A DNA stretch of 8,288 nucleotides. It comes from Pseudomonas sp. (GTDB lineage: Bacteria > Pseudomonadota > Gammaproteobacteria > Pseudomonadales > Pseudomonadaceae). The notes under the pieces were generated by a model. The model did not search any database. It had not been told where the DNA came from and saw nothing but the letters and a program-made list of their open reading frames with translations. The first letter of the stretch is position 1. Each line of letters begins with the position of its first letter. Made by a program: the position numbers and the translations under genes. Positions 6,713-8,288 of the stretch are shown here, piece by piece. The DNA lies in assembly GCA_026398835.1 (NCBI GenBank), contig JAPLSD010000838.1:1-8288 (forward strand), written 5' to 3'.

Positions 6713-6740
6713 AGTATAGACAGCGACTGCGACCTCGCAA
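6713..6740 (-). promoter_or_regulatory. Predicted coxB operon promoter (RpoS-like -10)
   Basis: On the minus strand, TTGCGA (6740-6735) is followed after 16 nt by TATACT (6718-6713), within TCTATACTCG. CTATACT is the sigma-S -10 core, and the -35 matches TTGACA at 4 of 6. Transcription start would be near 6706, giving an approximately 135-nt leader. In P. aeruginosa the orthologous operon is known to depend on RpoS and to rise under starvation, which fits. The motif is visible; activity is inferred. Confidence 0.6.
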
Positions 6741-6745
6741 CGCGA

Positions 6746-6782
6746 TGGCGTCAATCAGCTGAGACAGGGTGGCTTGACGCCA
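6746..6782. promoter_or_regulatory. 9-bp perfect inverted repeat adjoining the coxB -35, candidate operator
   Basis: TGGCGTCAA (6746-6754) and TTGACGCCA (6774-6782) are perfect inverted copies separated by 19 bp. The near arm ends 6 bp from the coxB -35, placing the pair at roughly -40 to -76. The arms contain GCGTC and GACGC, which fit the GCGNC/GNCGC half-sites of RegA/PrrA-type regulators, the family of Pseudomonas RoxR. The spacer is longer than in usual RegA sites, so a RoxR assignment is tentative. The right arm also resembles a -35 (TTGACG) but has no well-spaced -10 on the plus strand. Confidence 0.45.
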
Positions 6783-6932
6783 GAGGCCACGATTGGAAGG
6801 GGATACCGGACGAATGGTGGCAAATGGATATAACGTACACGCATAACCATGAAATAATTATGACAAATGCGTCTTAGCAGTTTTTTTAAGCCAGCTAACT
6901 TATGTCTTCCCTATTTCATTGCCTTGTTTCCT

Positions 6933-6936
6933 GGAG
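6933..6936 (+). promoter_or_regulatory. Ribosome binding site of the unknown plus-strand gene
   Basis: GGAG lies 5 nt before ATG 6942. It decides against the in-frame ATG at 6867, which has no SD and would add 25 residues encoded partly by a T7 run. Confidence 0.65.
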
Positions 6937-6941
6937 TTTTC

Positions 6942-7592
6942 ATGAACACCGCCGCATTGCGCGAGCAGATCCAACGTGCCCATCAACATGAGGCCAAAAC
7001 CGGCCATTTGACGCGTCAGCTGGAAACTCAATTGCCGCACCTGCACCCGGCCATCCAATTGCCGGATGCCGATGCCAAGGGCGTTTTGACGCGTTTTGTC
7101 ACAGCTTATATAGAGCAAGTCCCGGACCTGCTCGACGCGGCCAACGAAGTGGCGCGTGAAGCGGGCATCGAAGATCAGATCAAACCTGTTCTGAAAATCG
7201 CCGAGCAGTTCTTCATACAGCCGCCAGCGATCATGGAAGGTCATGAAGGGCTCGATAGTCTGCTGGACGAAGCCTACCTGGCCCATCGTCTGGTCGAAGA
7301 GGTCAACGATCTCTACATCAAGCATTTCGCTCAGCCATTGATCCCGCTGGACATGACCGTCGCCAACTTGATTGCACACCAATTGATCGGCGAAGACTTC
7401 GCCAACCAGCTGGATGAGGCCGTGCACCACGCTGTAGACGAAATGCTCAATGAAAAGAGCTTTGCGCTGGAGTCCGTCGAGGCTTATCGCGAAAAACTCA
7501 ACAGCCCGGACACCGGAGCCGCGTGGAAACGCTGGCCGTGCCTGTCCCGCCAGCTGGGCGTAGGGCTGGAGCTGGATACGCCAGCTGCCTGA
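6942..7592 (+). CDS. Conserved Pseudomonas protein of unknown function, helical and soluble
   Basis: I do not recognise a named family. The 216-residue product has no signal peptide or TM and is predicted to be largely alpha-helical and acidic. Its N-terminal helix is polar and His/Gln-rich (AALREQIQRAHQHEAK, 4-19), followed by His/Leu-rich HLTRQLETQLPHLHPAIQL (22-40). Acidic amphipathic helices follow around 47-75, 78-92 and 102-128, then FANQLDEAVHHAVDEMLNEK (153-172). There is one cysteine (Cys200) and a basic/aromatic patch AAWKRWPC near the end. Start chosen from GGAG at 6933-6936. It is divergent from coxB across 371 bp, as is PA0104 from coxB in P. aeruginosa, so it may share regulation with the oxidase. 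The E/H-rich helices loosely suggest a helical-bundle or metal-binding fold, but no ferritin or hemerythrin motif can be traced, so I assign no function. Coding is well supported by the SD and clean frame. Confidence 0.85.
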   Translation: MNTAALREQIQRAHQHEAKTGHLTRQLETQLPHLHPAIQLPDADAKGVLTRFVTAYIEQVPDLLDAANEVAREAGIEDQIKPVLKIAEQFFIQPPAIMEGHEGLDSLLDEAYLAHRLVEEVNDLYIKHFAQPLIPLDMTVANLIAHQLIGEDFANQLDEAVHHAVDEMLNEKSFALESVEAYREKLNSPDTGAAWKRWPCLSRQLGVGLELDTPAA

Positions 7593-7600
7593 CATCAGGC
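7570..7600 (+). other. Two tandem hairpins spanning the stop of the unknown gene
   Basis: AGCTGG-ATACG-CCAGCT (7570-7586) is a perfect 6-bp stem in the last codons. Immediately after it, GCCTGA-CA-TCAGGC (7587-7600) is an inverted repeat over the stop codon, with a loop too tight to form fully as RNA. No T-tract follows. They could protect the mRNA 3' end; evidence is structural only. Confidence 0.35.
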
Positions 7601-7614
7601 ATTGGAAGCCGAGC

Positions 7615-7665
7615 AAAAAACCTGTGGCCAGGGGCCGGGCGGCGTTCCGCTTGCCCCTCACCACA
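7615..7665 (-). terminator. Rho-independent terminator of the sulP gene
   Basis: On the minus strand, TGTGG (7665-7661) pairs with CCACA (7627-7623) and GGGGC (7657-7653) with GCCCC (7635-7631). A GCGG/CCGC inner hairpin (7650-7647, 7642-7639) closes it, and the right stem is followed by GG and six T (7620-7615). It starts 26 nt after the SulP stop. An internal TGA/TGG mismatch weakens the stem. A competing 8-bp pairing, GCCGGGCG (7634-7641) with CGCCCGGC (7671-7678), overlaps it. There is no matching T-run for the plus-strand gene. Confidence 0.65.
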
Positions 7666-7690
7666 ATTGGCGCCCGGCTCAAGATCTAGA

Positions 7691-8288
7691 TCAAATCCCA
7701 GCCGAGCCCATGCGGGCCGTTGTGCGCAATCGCCCTTCCAGTCTGCGCTTCAATCCGCGCGCCTCGATCACCAGCTTCGAGCCTTTGGCCGCGTTGGCCC
7801 GGCCCCATTCCTCCAGTAACTCAAGGCAGGAATGGTCGATGTAGCTCAGGTTATTCAACGGCACATGCACCGTGGTACCCGCCGGAATGCTCGCCAGCAC
7901 TTGGGTCAATGCAGGCACCTTGAGAAAAGTCGCCGCGCCTATCAGCCGCAACTCCATTTCGCCTTCACGGGGCAGATCGATCAGGCTGATTTTCAGCCGC
8001 GATGCCTTCCAGGCCAGTTTCGCCAAGGTCAGACCGAAACCAAGCAGCACTCCAGTCAGCAAGTCGGTGAAAATGATTGCCAGAGCTGTCGCCGCATAGG
8101 TCAGCATCGGCATCCGGCCATAGCGCCCCAGCCCGCGAAAGGCCTTTAGGTCGACCAGTTTTACACCGGTGTAAACCAACACCCCGGCCAGGCTCGCCAC
8201 CGGAATGCTTTGCAGCACACTGGACAGCAGCATCACAAAAGCCAACAACCACGCGCCGTGGAATATCGTTGAAAACCGTGTGGTCGCG
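7691..8288 (-). CDS. SulP family anion transporter, C-terminal part (N-terminus off right edge)
   Basis: SulP (SLC26) proteins move sulfate, bicarbonate or other anions across the inner membrane. 198 C-terminal residues are in the window of roughly 500; the frame is open to the right edge and reads TTRFSTIFHGAW upstream of the first internal methionine. Visible features are the last TM helices (about residues 13-33, then 61-97, around ATALAIIFTDLLTGVLLGFG), the family stretch IPVASLAGVLVYTGVKL (28-44), and a cytosolic STAS-like domain (about 111-178, ending VHVPLNNLSYIDHSCLELLEEW and KLVIEARG). In P. aeruginosa the gene at this position is annotated as a sulfate transporter; many relatives adjacent to carbonic anhydrase genes are thought to carry bicarbonate, and the sequence here cannot decide. 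It is convergent with the unknown gene and ends in the terminator at 7615-7665. TTG, GTG and ATG codons near 8236-8248 are internal, not starts. Confidence 0.92.
   Translation of the reverse strand, partial: ATTRFSTIFHGAWLLAFVMLLSSVLQSIPVASLAGVLVYTGVKLVDLKAFRGLGRYGRMPMLTYAATALAIIFTDLLTGVLLGFGLTLAKLAWKASRLKISLIDLPREGEMELRLIGAATFLKVPALTQVLASIPAGTTVHVPLNNLSYIDHSCLELLEEWGRANAAKGSKLVIEARGLKRRLEGRLRTTARMGSAGI

Larger units (their letters stand above)
6690..6901. repeat. Two copies of an 11-mer, CCAGCTAACTT, flanking the coxB control region
   Basis: Perfect direct copies lie at 6690-6700 and 6891-6901, 201 bp apart. The left copy is just downstream of the predicted coxB start, the right copy about 40 bp before the plus-strand gene. 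It could be a shared regulator half-site or chance. Confidence 0.35.
6571..6941. other. Divergent intergenic regulatory region between coxB and the unknown plus-strand gene
   Basis: This 371-bp non-coding stretch holds the coxB promoter, a leader stem-loop, a 9-bp inverted repeat and two copies of an 11-mer, each listed separately. The right part (6821-6890) is AT-rich, with ATAATTAT (6854-6861) and a T7 run (6881-6887). For the plus-strand gene, TATAAC at 6829-6834 is a -10 lookalike without a well-spaced -35, so I do not call its promoter. Other perfect 8-bp palindromes are GGACGTCC (6682-6689) and TCAGCTGA (6755-6762). I find no protein-coding gene or tRNA here. Confidence 0.7.

Noticed and set aside
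6774..6807. TTGACG as a -35 for the plus-strand gene
   Set aside because: The only -10-like sequence downstream (GATACC, 6802-6807) is about 22 bp away. TTGACG is better read as an arm of the inverted repeat.
6900..7682. 260-codon open frame on the minus strand opposite the unknown gene
   Set aside because: It covers the plus-strand gene and runs through the sulP terminator. The plus strand has the better SD, and the minus product shows no family features.

Overview
The window is a chromosomal segment of a Pseudomonas-type gammaproteobacterium, most likely from the P. fluorescens/putida side of the genus. I infer this from the protein sequences and from a gene order that matches, from memory, the coxBA-ctaG-coxC neighbourhood of P. 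aeruginosa (PA0103 to PA0112), here in inverted orientation. No mobile element, CRISPR array, tRNA or rRNA is visible. Apart from one broken small gene, this looks like an ordinary core-genome locus for a terminal oxidase.

Layout, left to right. Positions 1-2017 (minus strand) hold an assembly-factor unit transcribed leftward: SURF1 (1277-2017), a small SCO/thioredoxin-like membrane protein (703-1299), and the N-terminal two thirds of a CtaA/COX15 heme A synthase that runs off the left edge. Positions 2088-2251 (plus strand) hold a frame-broken gene for a DUF2909 'twin transmembrane' protein. It is divergent from SURF1 and convergent with coxC. Positions 2269-6570 (minus strand) hold the oxidase operon coxB-coxA-ctaG-coxC: subunit II with CuA and a fused C-terminal cytochrome c domain, subunit I, the CuB chaperone Cox11, and subunit III. 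Positions 6571-6941 form a structured divergent regulatory region. Positions 6942-7592 (plus) encode an unrecognised helical, soluble protein. A strong inverted repeat at 7615-7678 separates it from the C-terminal part of a SulP anion transporter (7691-8288, minus), which is cut by the right edge.

How it works together. CoxA, CoxB and CoxC form an A1-type heme-copper cytochrome c oxidase, caa3-like because of the heme c on subunit II. CtaA makes heme A from heme O. SURF1 and Cox11 help load heme a3 and CuB, and the SCO-like protein is probably a thiol or copper assembly factor. In P. aeruginosa this oxidase is known to be controlled by RpoS, RoxSR and ANR. The coxB upstream region here has an RpoS-like -10 element (CTATACT), a 9-bp inverted repeat next to the -35 and a long leader with a predicted stem-loop.

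The best leads are the disrupted DUF2909 gene, the SCO-like protein that keeps CxxxC but appears to lack the copper-ligand histidine, and the conserved unknown gene sharing the coxB control region. I see no convincing evidence of a wholly new system.
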